Part shown: one piece after another, positions 7,619 through 14,428 of the stretch
How the letters are laid out: the number at the start of each line of letters is the position of its first letter
Position numbering within the stretch: the first letter of the stretch is position 1
Source of the DNA: Zongyangia gallinarum
GTDB lineage: Bacteria; Bacillota; Clostridia; Oscillospirales; Ruminococcaceae
NCBI GenBank assembly: GCA_904419315.1
Contig: CAJFQY010000026.1
Location: 1-26,607 of the forward strand
DNA length: 26,607 bases
Direction: 5' to 3'
Notes under the pieces: generated by a model
The model's input: only the letters and a program-made list of their open reading frames with translations
The model's database searches: none
Told to the model about the DNA's origin: nothing
Translations under genes and position numbers: made by a program

Positions 7619-8356
7619 CTATTCGTCCTCCCCATTGCCCAGCAGTTCCCGCAGCATCCGCTGGGGATTTTGCAAAAATTCTTTGGTGATAAAGTAATGT
7701 TCTGTCTCCTGATAGGGGGTTAAGGTGATACCATTCTCTCCCAGTACGTAAATCTGGGCGTCCGGATACGCCATGAGGATGGGAGAATGGGTGGCGATGA
7801 TCAGCTGGGATTCTTCCCGGACCAGTTCTCCCATCCGGGAGAGCAGGCTCAGCTGCCGTGCCGGGGAAAGTGCCGCCTCCGGCTCGTCCAATAGATACAA
7901 TCCCTTGCCCCAAAATCGATGTAGTATCAGGGAGAGAAAGCTTTCTCCATGGGACTGGCAGTGAAGGGATTTTCCCCCGTAAGCATCATACAAAGGTGAT
8001 ATGTCGTTGAGCCGTTCCACTTCGGTAGCCACATTATAAAAGCTCTCTGCTCTCAAGAAAAATCCGTCCCTGGGGCGTATTGGTCCCTTGGCAATTCGCA
8101 GCGCCTTGTAAAGGCTGGAATGGGTGGCGGCCGAGGAAAAATGAAAGTTTTTGGAGCCCCCTTCTGGATTAAAGCCATAGGCCACGGCAATCGCTTCCAA
8201 CAAGGTAGATTTTCCGCTGCCGTTTTCTCCCACGAAAAAGGTAACTGGGCTTGTAAACTCCAATTCCCCCAACTGTTCTATCGCTGGAATCTGGAAGAGA
8301 TAGTCTTCACAGAGTTCTGCCGCGTTTTCTTTGAGAGTAACCGATCGAATATACAT
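7619..8356 (-). CDS. SMC/ABC-type AAA family ATPase (AAA_15/AAA_21-like)
   Basis: The 245-residue protein is a compact single-domain ABC-type ATPase without membrane segments. Visible motifs are Walker A GENGSGKST near residue 45, a signature-like SHGESFLSLI, Walker B GLYLLDEPEAALSP and the switch His in ATHSPILMAYPDA. The FFVGENGSGKSTLLEAIA and LDEPEAALSP wording groups it with stand-alone AAA ATPases related to RecF/SMC and to toxin or retron ATPases rather than with transport ABC subunits; no permease is nearby. Its function is unknown. ATG 8356 has AAGGA 4 bases upstream and follows a likely extended -10 (TGCTATACT). The stop abuts the start of the TraX gene, giving a two-gene unit. Confidence 0.8.
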   Translation of the reverse strand: MYIRSVTLKENAAELCEDYLFQIPAIEQLGELEFTSPVTFFVGENGSGKSTLLEAIAVAYGFNPEGGSKNFHFSSAATHSSLYKALRIAKGPIRPRDGFFLRAESFYNVATEVERLNDISPLYDAYGGKSLHCQSHGESFLSLILHRFWGKGLYLLDEPEAALSPARQLSLLSRMGELVREESQLIIATHSPILMAYPDAQIYVLGENGITLTPYQETEHYFITKEFLQNPQRMLRELLGNGEDE

Positions 8357-8400
8357 AGTCCTTCCCCCTGCCCTCTAGTATAGCACAAGATACACAGCAA

Positions 8401-8430
8401 AACACCCGGCAATCAAGATTGCCGGGTGTT
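8401..8430 (-). terminator. Intrinsic terminator after the lemA-TPM operon
   Basis: A 14-bp inverted repeat (8401-8414 with 8417-8430) rich in GC is followed on the minus strand by TTTT. It lies 23 bases past the stop of the TPM-domain gene and just before the start of the ATPase-TraX unit. Confidence 0.75.
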
Positions 8431-8453
8431 GCATAGGAACGATTTTGTCTTGG

Positions 8454-9263
8454 CTAAAATCCCCGAGAGCTGCCGCCGCCGCCAAAGCTGCCGCCTCCTC
8501 CGGAAAAACCGCCGCCGGAGAATCCTCCTCCACCACCAAAACCGCCTCCGCCAAAGAAGCTGTCGTTGTGGTGATGTCCGCGATGGTATGGCATGAACAA
8601 AAAGCCTCCCCCACCGCGACCGCCACGGCCGCCGCGACCACCGCGGACAATGGCGGAAATGGCGATAATACCAAAGATGACAAGGAAAGGAATAAAAGCA
8701 GTAAAGAGATTTCCGATGTCATTATCCTCCTCTACAACCTCTTCGGCAGAGGGGAGCTCATCTCCTACCTCTATGTCATATTCGTCATAGACAAGGCTCA
8801 ACACCGCTTTGTAGCCCTCTAGCATTCCGGTGGAATAGTCCCCGTCTCGGTAATAAGGCAGCATATATTTATCCTGGATCTGCCCAGTACGCAGGTCGGT
8901 GAGCGCGCCCTCCAGCCCATAGCCTACCTCGATACGGCTTTCCCGTTCTTCCAGTGCCAGGAGAAGCAGAACGCCGGAGTCATCCTCTTCATCGCCAATT
9001 CCCCAGCTTTCTGCCAGGGTATAGGAGAAGCTTTCCAGATCCATGCCATCCATAGAAGGGACGGTGACCACCACCGCCTGGGCCTTGGTCTGCTCAAACA
9101 GGCTGACCCCCAACTGATAGATGGCATCCTCATCCTCTTCATCCAGCACATCGGCAAAGTCGTTGACAAAAAAGCGGGAAGTGGGCTGCAAATCTTCCGG
9201 GGCTGCACCCATCAGTAGGATGCAGATAATGCCCAGCGCTGCAATCAAACGCAGCTTTTTCAT
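8454..9263 (-). CDS. TPM-domain membrane protein (YgcG type) with Gly-rich tail
   Basis: The 269-residue product begins with a signal peptide (MKKLRLIAALGIICILLMGA). It then has the TPM domain (about 30-165), with DFADVLDEEDEDAI, the QAVVVTVPSMDGMD strand, the ESWGIGDEEDDSGVLLLLAL core and EVGYGLEGALTD. An acidic linker, one membrane helix (AFIPFLVIFGIIAISAIV) and a tail of GGRGG repeats, a HRGHHH cluster and FGGGGSSRGF complete it. The domain would lie outside the membrane and the Gly/His tail inside. TPM proteins are commonly found beside LemA in bacteria; their role is unsettled (envelope stress or photosystem repair in plants). AGCGGAGGA precedes ATG 9263, which lies 40 bases after the lemA stop, so the two form an operon. 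Confidence 0.92.
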   Translation of the reverse strand: MKKLRLIAALGIICILLMGAAPEDLQPTSRFFVNDFADVLDEEDEDAIYQLGVSLFEQTKAQAVVVTVPSMDGMDLESFSYTLAESWGIGDEEDDSGVLLLLALEERESRIEVGYGLEGALTDLRTGQIQDKYMLPYYRDGDYSTGMLEGYKAVLSLVYDEYDIEVGDELPSAEEVVEEDNDIGNLFTAFIPFLVIFGIIAISAIVRGGRGGRGGRGGGGFLFMPYHRGHHHNDSFFGGGGFGGGGGFSGGGFSGGGGSFGGGGSSRGF

Positions 9264-9303
9264 AAATGAGTCCTCCGCTTCTCGAAATATTTCTCTTTTC
9301 TAG

Positions 9304-9885
9304 TTATGCGCCAAAGTCCACAGAAGGCACCTGTTCCGCTCCCTCAGAGGCCTCAAAGTATTCGGTCTGTTCAAAGCCGAACATAGAGCCGATGATGGAT
9401 GTGGGAAACCGCTTCAGGCTGGTGTTATATTCCTGGGCTGCCTCGTTGTATTTGGTCCGGGCTACCTTGATTCTGTTTTCGGTTCCCTCCAGCTGATCCT
9501 GGAGGGCAATAAAGTTTTCATTGGATTTAAGCTCCGGATAGTTTTCCACCACCATCAACAATCTAGACAGGGCAGAGCTCAACTCAGAATCCGCCTGAGC
9601 GCTTTCTTGGAGGTTGGTTGCCCCTGCCAGCTTGCTTCTGGCATCGGCAATCTCGGTAAAAATTTCTTCCTCCTGGCTGGCATATCCTTTGACCGTTTCT
9701 ACCAGATTTGGGATCAGATCCGATCTTCTCTGCAGATCCGCTTGGATATCGCTGGCGTATTTCTGTACATTCTCCTGCTTGCTGACAAGGGAATTGTAGG
9801 TGCCAATACCCCAGCCCAAAACAGAGACGACGAGCAGCACCAAAACGCCGACAATCGATAAGACCACTATGGTTGATTTTTTCAT
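9304..9885 (-). CDS. lemA: LemA family protein
   Basis: The 193-residue product has the LemA pattern: an N-terminal membrane anchor (STIVVLSIVGVLVLLVVSVL), the conserved YNSLVSKQENVQ, then long helices with RRSDLIPNLVETVKGYASQE, NFIALQDQLEGTENRIKVAR and YNEAAQEYNTSLKRFPTSII. The helical domain probably sits at the outer membrane face. The molecular function of LemA proteins is not established; pairing with a TPM-domain gene is common. GGAGG lies 7 bases before ATG 9885. It is first in the lemA-TPM operon, behind a promoter at 9970-9998. Confidence 0.95.
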   Translation of the reverse strand: MKKSTIVVLSIVGVLVLLVVSVLGWGIGTYNSLVSKQENVQKYASDIQADLQRRSDLIPNLVETVKGYASQEEEIFTEIADARSKLAGATNLQESAQADSELSSALSRLLMVVENYPELKSNENFIALQDQLEGTENRIKVARTKYNEAAQEYNTSLKRFPTSIIGSMFGFEQTEYFEASEGAEQVPSVDFGA

Positions 9886-9969
9886 GATTTTCCTCCAAAT
9901 CAGTTTCGGTTTGTTTCTTCACCTATCATCTTCATTGCCCTGCAGGGTGTTCCGATGTGGTATGGATAT

Positions 9970-9998
9970 ATCATATCCGAAGTTCGAAAATTTAACAA
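9970..9998 (-). promoter_or_regulatory. Sigma-A-type promoter of lemA-TPM operon
   Basis: On the minus strand TTGTTA (9998-9993), 17 bases, then TATGAT (9975-9970): 4/6 and 5/6 matches at ideal spacing. The -10 box lies in a near-palindromic GATATGATATATC. A leader of about 80 bases follows before lemA. The rest of the 219-base gap (9999-10104) holds GT-rich sequence with GCCGGTT repeats and no ORF. Confidence 0.55.
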
Positions 9999-10104
9999 TG
10001 TCAAAAAAACGCCGGTTTCCCCCGTTTTTGCCCGGTTTTCCCTGTTTGGACCCAAGAGACAACCGGCTCGTATCCGGGGAAGCTACTGTTCATTCGGCCC
10101 CGTT

Positions 10105-11220
10105 CTATTTAAAATACATATAAAGCTGACATTTGAGCATACCGTTATATAATTTGCGCCGTTTGTCCGCCTTCCGTCCAAAAATCCGTTCAAAATCCTC
10201 ATCTGGGCTGATGATATAGTATTTCAGATATTTTCTATGCTCAAATACTTTTCCCATGGTATGATAAATTTCCCTGGCTTCTTTGACTTCCAGCATCCGC
10301 TCTCCATAGGGAGGATTACAATAGATGACCGCGCTCTCCAGATCGGTGGCAAAGCTCCTGATATCTCGTTTTTCCACCCGAATTCTCGGTGATACGCCTG
10401 CTTTCTTCGCATTATCCATGGTCAGTTCCACCGCAGCATCATCAATATCATAGCCAAATCCGTGAAATCCAGCCTGCTTATCGATAGCGGAAAGCGCTTC
10501 CTGCCGCGCTTCTTTCCAAACACTCTGGGGAACAACACCCCATCTTTCACAGTCGAAGCGGCGGTTGATCCCTGGAGCAATATTCATAGCAACCAGTGCG
10601 GCCTCTATCAAAAAGGTACCGGATCCGCAAAAGGGATCGATGACGTTGGCATCTTTCCGCAGCCGTGAAAGCTGGACAATCCCCGCTGCCAGTGTCTCCT
10701 TGATGGGCGCCAGGTTGGAATTTTTGCGATAGCCCCTCTTATGCAGCCCAGGGCCCGAGGTATCCAACATGACGGTAACCATATCTTTCATAATAGAAAA
10801 CTGAATCTGGTGGAGGGACCCGGTTTCCTCAAACCAGGACTGATGATAGACCTGAGATAACCGGGTGACAACCGCCTTCTTGATGATGGACTGGCAATCG
10901 GGGACGCTGTGAAGCTTGGAATTGAGCGACCATCCCTTGACCGGAAAGGCATCCTTTTTCCCGATGAAATTTTCCCATTGAATGGCCTTTACTCCCTGGA
11001 ATAAGTCCTCAAAGCTGTGAGCTGGAAAGGTTCCTAAGATAATCTGAACCCGCTCTGCCGTGCGCAGCTGGATATTGGCCCGAGCCAAATCTGCAAAATC
11101 TCCGTCAAAGGCAACTCTGCCATCGGTGACTGCTACATTCCCAAATCCCAGCCGTCGCGCCTCGTCTCCCAAGACCCCTTCTAACCCAAACATGCAGGGG
11201 CAGGATAATTTCATCTTCAT
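10105..11220 (-). CDS. THUMP-domain class I SAM-dependent RNA methyltransferase (RlmL/YpsC-like)
   Basis: The 371-residue protein has an N-terminal THUMP-type RNA-binding region (about 1-155; LEGVLGDEARRLGF, VAFDGDFADLARANIQLRTA) and a C-terminal Rossmann methyltransferase. SAM motif I is VIDPFCGSGTFLIEAALVA and the catalytic motif IV is NPPY in VIYCNPPYGERM, typical of N2-guanine or other exocyclic amine methylation. It matches the YpsC/RlmL group that modifies 23S rRNA guanine. Length (about 370) fits the single-domain version without RlmK. GGAG lies 7 bases before ATG 11220, and a second in-frame ATG is two codons later. Exact target position is inferred from family, not visible in sequence. 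Confidence 0.9.
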   Translation of the reverse strand: MKMKLSCPCMFGLEGVLGDEARRLGFGNVAVTDGRVAFDGDFADLARANIQLRTAERVQIILGTFPAHSFEDLFQGVKAIQWENFIGKKDAFPVKGWSLNSKLHSVPDCQSIIKKAVVTRLSQVYHQSWFEETGSLHQIQFSIMKDMVTVMLDTSGPGLHKRGYRKNSNLAPIKETLAAGIVQLSRLRKDANVIDPFCGSGTFLIEAALVAMNIAPGINRRFDCERWGVVPQSVWKEARQEALSAIDKQAGFHGFGYDIDDAAVELTMDNAKKAGVSPRIRVEKRDIRSFATDLESAVIYCNPPYGERMLEVKEAREIYHTMGKVFEHRKYLKYYIISPDEDFERIFGRKADKRRKLYNGMLKCQLYMYFK

Positions 11221-11342
11221 TGTATGACTCCATTTCTCTTTTTGACTTTTGGGCGGGTAGAGATACCATCCGCCATCTTTTAAATTCGAATAATTTTATT
11301 ATAACCGATGACAAAGGCAGCTGCAATTCATTTTAAGACGAA

Positions 11343-11370
11343 AAGGGCCAGCCGTGTTCGGCTGGCCCTT
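11343..11370 (-). terminator. Intrinsic terminator of hpf
   Basis: A 12-bp GC-rich stem (11343-11354 with 11359-11370) with a TGTT loop is followed on the minus strand by TTTTCGTCTT, 30 bases past the hpf stop. Confidence 0.8.
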
Positions 11371-11399
11371 GTGCTTTCATATCGTGATTTTCTTAAAGA

Positions 11400-11924
11400 T
11401 TATTCTTCAATTTCAGGTTCAATAAGCCCATAATCTCCGTTCTTCCGTTTATAGACAACACAAATGTCGTTGGTTTCTGCCTGGCGGAACATAAAAAATT
11501 CATGCTCCAGCAGATTCATCTGCAAAATTGCCTCATCCACACTCATCGGCTTAATGGCAAAGCGCTTTGTCTTGACTACCCGGTACTCTTCCGGCTCTAC
11601 AGCGTCCTGATACTCCGGTGCAAAGGCATTGACACGCAGCCGTTTTTCCAGACGGGTCTTGTTTTTGACGATCTGTCTGACAAGGGAATCGACAACCACT
11701 TCCAGGGAATCAAACATGTCACGGGTCGTTTCCTCCGCCCGGAACACCATATAGGCTGCCCGAATGGTAACTTCCACCGTCTCTCTGTCCCTCTCCCGGG
11801 ATACGGTGACCACAGCCACTGCATCCTGGTCAAAAAAGCGATCCAGCTTTTTGAGTTTTTTCTCAACGCGGGCCTTGAATGAATCTGTGATGGTTACTCT
11901 TCTGGCATTGATTGTGATGTTCAT
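11400..11924 (-). CDS. hpf: Long-form ribosome hibernation promoting factor HPF
   Basis: The 174-residue product inactivates 70S ribosomes by pairing them into 100S dimers in stationary phase. The N-terminal S30AE domain (about 1-100) starts MNITINARRVTITDSFKARV and includes the basic RQIVKNKTRLEKRL helix. The C-terminal dimerisation domain (about 118-174) shows VVKTKRFAIKPMSVDEAILQ and NGDYGLIEPEIEE. Start ATG 11924 is chosen over an upstream ATG at 11957 because it matches the family N-terminus and has AAGGGGG upstream. The gene stands alone between a terminator and a promoter with an unusual palindrome at its start site, suggesting its own growth-phase control. Confidence 0.96.
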   Translation of the reverse strand: MNITINARRVTITDSFKARVEKKLKKLDRFFDQDAVAVVTVSRERDRETVEVTIRAAYMVFRAEETTRDMFDSLEVVVDSLVRQIVKNKTRLEKRLRVNAFAPEYQDAVEPEEYRVVKTKRFAIKPMSVDEAILQMNLLEHEFFMFRQAETNDICVVYKRKNGDYGLIEPEIEE

Positions 11925-11948
11925 AAATCGGACCCCCTTAACTTGTAC

Positions 11949-12000
11949 ATTAAACAATTTATCTAAATTGTTTAATGTTATTATAGCATAAATTGTTTAA
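11949..12000 (-). promoter_or_regulatory. hpf promoter with start-site palindrome
   Basis: On the minus strand an extended -10 TGCTATAAT (hexamer 11985-11980) is followed at once by a perfect 13-bp inverted repeat (11949-11961 with 11964-11976). A further copy of its half-site, TTAAACAATTTA, lies upstream of the -10 at 12000-11989. The -35 region is poor, which fits an extended -10 promoter. The predicted start falls inside the outer edge of the palindrome. Confidence 0.55.
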
Positions 12001-12057
12001 AACAGTAAGACAATTTCGGAATTTTCTATGAATTTGGATATATCTACAAAAGAACTG

Positions 12058-12231
12058 CTATAAATCTGTGGTTTTGTTCCCTGTGATCGAGTCGCCTCCA
12101 CTAATTGCGCCAAAGCGTTCCCAGATAAGAGGCAGATCGTCCAAAATATTTCCCTCCGGCACTTCATTTACCCCGGTGGAAAACAAGCTTTTTTCAAATG
12201 TGACAGCTCTATTTATACAATAATAGAACCG
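12058..12231 (-). pseudogene. Open frame without start, possible gene remnant
   Basis: After the amidohydrolase stop, a minus-strand frame is open for 57 codons to TAG at 12060-12058 but has no ATG, GTG or TTG with a ribosome site at its head. Part of it reads like real protein: FEKSLFSTGVNEVPEGNILD, then DLPLIWERFGAISGGDS. The LPLIWERF portion loosely recalls the GyrI-like effector-binding domain of AraC/MerR-type regulators, but the match is from memory and weak. It may be the tail of a deleted gene, now in the spacer between the amidohydrolase gene and hpf. The rest of the spacer shows no gene. Confidence 0.25.
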
Positions 12232-13364
12232 TCAATCATCACCATTTTGGGCTTGGCATAGACGGAAAATGGATCGCCAGCAAAAACCACCAGGTCGGCG
12301 TCCTTACCTACCTCAATCGAACCCACTCGGTCATCAATTCCACAAATTTTCGCCGGGGAAATGGTAATGGCTTTAAGGGCCTCATGATAGTCCATCCCCT
12401 CCTTAACCGCAATACCGGCACATAGGGGGAGATACTGAATAGGAATCTCTGGATGATCGGTACAGAGGGCAACCGGCACTCCGCAATTGGACAACATCCC
12501 GGCATTGGCCGGGGTCAACCCTCTGAGCTCTGGCTTGGATCGGTCACATAGGATGGGGCCGGCAACGACACAGGCTCCTTCCTCCAGCAGCACGTCAGCG
12601 ATTTTATACCCTTCCGTGCCATGGATCAGAACATAATCCAGGTCAAATTCCTTGGCCAAACGGATCGCCGTAAACATATCGTCAGCCCGGTGGACATGGA
12701 TATGTGCCTTCACCTCCCGCCTGAGTACCGGAATGAGCGCCTCACATTTCATATCGTATTCCGGTTCATCACAGTCTTCGTCATTTTGGGCTTTTTCCAT
12801 ATCTTCCATATAACGGCGGGCCTTGTATAGCTGTTCCCGAATCAGGGCCGCCGTTGCCATACGTGTCACCGGCGCCTCCCCTTTGGCATGATAGATGCTT
12901 TTGGGGTTTTCCCCCAGGGCAAATTTCATGGCAACCGGGTCTTTGATTATACAGCTTTCCATTCTCCGACCCTGTGTCTTCATCGCCAACATCTGTCCAG
13001 AAATAGGATTGGCACTACCAGGCCCTGTTATCACCGTTGTAATACCGGCTTGGCGGGCTTCTACAAAGCAGCGGTCCAGGGGGTTGACAGCATCACAGGC
13101 TCGAAGATGAGGCGTAATCGGATCAGTTTCCTCATTGCCGTCATCGCCCTCAAATCCAAGTCCATCTTCCCACATGCCCAGATGGGTATGGGCGTCAATA
13201 AAGCCTGGATATACAGTAAATCCATGCATGTCTAGGGCATCACCCTGCGCATCGAGCTCCTCCATAGGGCCAACTTTCGCAATCTTCCCATCCTCTATTT
13301 GCAGAAATCCCCGCTCGATCACTCCATTGGTCACTGTGTTAATTTTTGCATTAATAATATACAT
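12213..13364 (-). CDS. Metal-dependent amidohydrolase, substrate unknown
   Basis: The 383-residue protein belongs to the amidohydrolase superfamily (imidazolonepropionase/COG1228-like). The metal-binding HxH is in PGFIDAHTHLGMWEDG near residue 60, further ligand candidates are in KAHIHVHRADD and LIHGTEGY, and the catalytic Asp is in CTDHPEIP. The N- and C-terminal beta-sandwich strands (IINAKINTVTNGVIERGFLQ; VGKDADLVVFAGDPF) are as expected. Reaction: hydrolysis of a C-N bond in a small cyclic amide, amine or peptide; the substrate cannot be told. ATG 13364 (MYIINAKI) is preferred over ATG 13376, as GAGGG lies before the former only and it matches the family start. It is a single gene with no obvious pathway partner. 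Confidence 0.88.
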   Translation of the reverse strand: MYIINAKINTVTNGVIERGFLQIEDGKIAKVGPMEELDAQGDALDMHGFTVYPGFIDAHTHLGMWEDGLGFEGDDGNEETDPITPHLRACDAVNPLDRCFVEARQAGITTVITGPGSANPISGQMLAMKTQGRRMESCIIKDPVAMKFALGENPKSIYHAKGEAPVTRMATAALIREQLYKARRYMEDMEKAQNDEDCDEPEYDMKCEALIPVLRREVKAHIHVHRADDMFTAIRLAKEFDLDYVLIHGTEGYKIADVLLEEGACVVAGPILCDRSKPELRGLTPANAGMLSNCGVPVALCTDHPEIPIQYLPLCAGIAVKEGMDYHEALKAITISPAKICGIDDRVGSIEVGKDADLVVFAGDPFSVYAKPKMVMIDGSIIV

Positions 13365-13405
13365 CCTTGCCCTCATTTCTTTCTAAAAAACTTTAAAAAA
13401 TGCAG

Positions 13406-13434
13406 TTTACAAATATTGGAAAATATGGTATTAT
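13406..13434 (+). promoter_or_regulatory. Strong sigma-A-type promoter, plus strand, candidate sRNA
   Basis: TTTACA (13406-13411), 17-base spacer, TATTAT (13429-13434), with TGG directly before the -10 as an extended element. Five of six bases match in each box. No coding sequence follows on the plus strand; a terminator lies 50-80 bases downstream. Confidence 0.6.
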
Positions 13435-13440
13435 CTGAAT

Positions 13441-13513
13441 GTAACATCCTATTCTCCAAACACTTCCCCTATTTTTTTATTGTGACGCCATCCTCCGTGA
13501 TGGCGTATTTTTT
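13441..13513 (+). ncRNA. Candidate small RNA of about 73 nt
   Basis: From the predicted start after the plus-strand promoter the sequence runs through a C/U-rich unpaired stretch (ACTTCCCCTATTTTTTT) into an 8-bp GC-rich hairpin (13485-13492 with 13499-13506, loop CTCCGT) followed by ATTTTTT. That is a complete promoter-to-intrinsic-terminator unit with no ORF. The C-rich unpaired motifs resemble those by which Gram-positive sRNAs such as RsaE/RoxS pair with ribosome sites. No RNA family is recognised. It lies divergent to the amidohydrolase gene and convergent to yabR. Confidence 0.45.
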
Positions 13514-13537
13514 GCGGATAGGGCCGAAAAACAAAAA

Positions 13538-13559
13538 AACGAAGCGTCGCCACTTCGTT
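13538..13559 (-). terminator. Intrinsic terminator of yabR
   Basis: A 7-bp stem AACGAAG/CTTCGTT (13538-13544 with 13553-13559) is followed on the minus strand by a long T run (TTTTTTTGTTTTT). It starts 15 bases past the yabR stop. Confidence 0.7.
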
Positions 13560-13573
13560 TCCGTAAAATTAGA

Positions 13574-14017
13574 TTATCTGTTTTGTCCGCCGCCCCGGCG
13601 ACCCGATGAGCCGCGTTTACCATCCATAAATTTTTTTAGGTCATACATTTTTTCGTCGCTGGTCTGTTTGAACTTATTCATCATATCTTCAAAGCTCTGG
13701 GGCTCACTTTTTCTGCTTCTGCTAAAATCACGAAAATCCGACCGCTGAAAATTATTCTTCCGCGGCTGTGCTGGCGGAGGATTATCCATGGCACGCTTGA
13801 TCGACAAACTTACCTTCCCATCCTCACCTATGTTGAGGATTTTGACCTTGACCATCTGATTTTCTGAGATGTGGTCTTTAATTTCCTTGACATAAGTCGG
13901 CGCCACCTCAGAGATATGTACCATACCGGTCCTACCTCCCGGTAGTTCAATAAACGCGCCGAACTTTGTAATGCCGGTCACCTTGCCTTCCACGATGCTT
14001 CCAACTTCCAGCTGCAT
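13574..14017 (-). CDS. yabR: S1-domain RNA-binding protein YabR
   Basis: The 147-residue product carries one S1/OB-fold RNA-binding domain at residues 1-75 (VGSIVEGKVTGITKFGAFIE, GMVHISEVAPTYV, VKVKILNIGEDGKVSLSIKR). A low-complexity basic tail with Arg/Ser and Gly/Arg clusters follows, ending GRRGGGQNR. This is the YabR/general-stress-protein-13 type, regularly downstream of divIC. The start ATG fits the family N-terminus, but AAGGAGG is 13 bases away, longer than usual, so initiation may be weak. A promoter with a perfect TATAAT lies upstream, so it has its own transcript in addition to any readthrough from divIC. Confidence 0.9.
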   Translation of the reverse strand: MQLEVGSIVEGKVTGITKFGAFIELPGGRTGMVHISEVAPTYVKEIKDHISENQMVKVKILNIGEDGKVSLSIKRAMDNPPPAQPRKNNFQRSDFRDFSRSRKSEPQSFEDMMNKFKQTSDEKMYDLKKFMDGKRGSSGRRGGGQNR

Positions 14018-14062
14018 ATAGTTGCTTTGTCCTCCTTAATAAATTCACAATGATTGCGTTAC

Positions 14063-14091
14063 ATTATACTTAAAATCCAAGAGAAAAGCAA
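14063..14091 (-). promoter_or_regulatory. Sigma-A-type promoter of yabR
   Basis: On the minus strand TTGCTT (14091-14086), 17 bases, TATAAT (14068-14063). It lies between divIC and yabR, 45 bases before the yabR start. Confidence 0.6.
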
Positions 14092-14122
14092 GCTACTTTT
14101 TCTCTTTCCAGATTTTGTGTCA

Positions 14123-14428
14123 TCAACTGCCGGAAGCATCTACGAAGACTTTCTCATCAGGATAAGCATAATCCAACTTATCCCTCGCCACCTTTTCTAC
14201 GTAGCTCTCATCATCGCCCTGGGAGAGCAGCCGCTCTACCTCCAAGTTTTCCATCTCCTGAGCCTCACATTGTTGCTGGATGTTCTCCAGATAAGCCTTT
14301 TGTTCCCGGATTTCGATCTGCTGGGTCACAATGGTGGCAATTGTATAGACACCGAAAGCGACTACTGCCAACCGCAGGAAAATATGTTTTTTAGCTTTTT
14401 CTTTTTTTATTGCCACCGTTTTTCCCAC
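14123..14428 (-). CDS. divIC: Septum formation initiator DivIC (FtsB/FtsL-like)
   Basis: The 101-residue bitopic protein has a short basic cytosolic start (KKEKAKK), one membrane helix (LRLAVVAFGVYTIATIV), a coiled coil (EIREQKAYLENIQQQCEAQE) and an extracytoplasmic end with the family-typical YVEKVARDKLDYAYPDEKVF. DivIC joins DivIB and FtsL in activating septal peptidoglycan synthesis. The start is ambiguous: GTG 14428 overlaps the end of yabQ by 38 bases with GAAAGG directly before it, and GTG 14416 would leave AAGGGTGGG at better spacing. Position between yabQ and yabR matches the conserved order. Confidence 0.9.
   Translation of the reverse strand: MGKTVAIKKEKAKKHIFLRLAVVAFGVYTIATIVTQQIEIREQKAYLENIQQQCEAQEMENLEVERLLSQGDDESYVEKVARDKLDYAYPDEKVFVDASGS

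Noticed and set aside
8460..8660. Short GC-rich repeats that might be a CRISPR-like or tandem array
   Set aside because: They are Gly codon runs (GGN) encoding the TPM tail, with no unique spacers.
8375..8822. Low-complexity Ala/Gly/Ser-rich frames at the end of the TPM gene
   Set aside because: They are shadows of the Gly-rich tail codons of the TPM-domain protein.
10011..10067. GCCGGTT/AACCGGC arms with T run as terminator after the RNA methyltransferase
   Set aside because: The arms are only 7 bp with a 43-base loop, too weak to call a terminator.
13574..13748. Plus-strand frame across the end of yabR
   Set aside because: It overlaps the S1-protein tail and crosses both terminators; no ribosome site.
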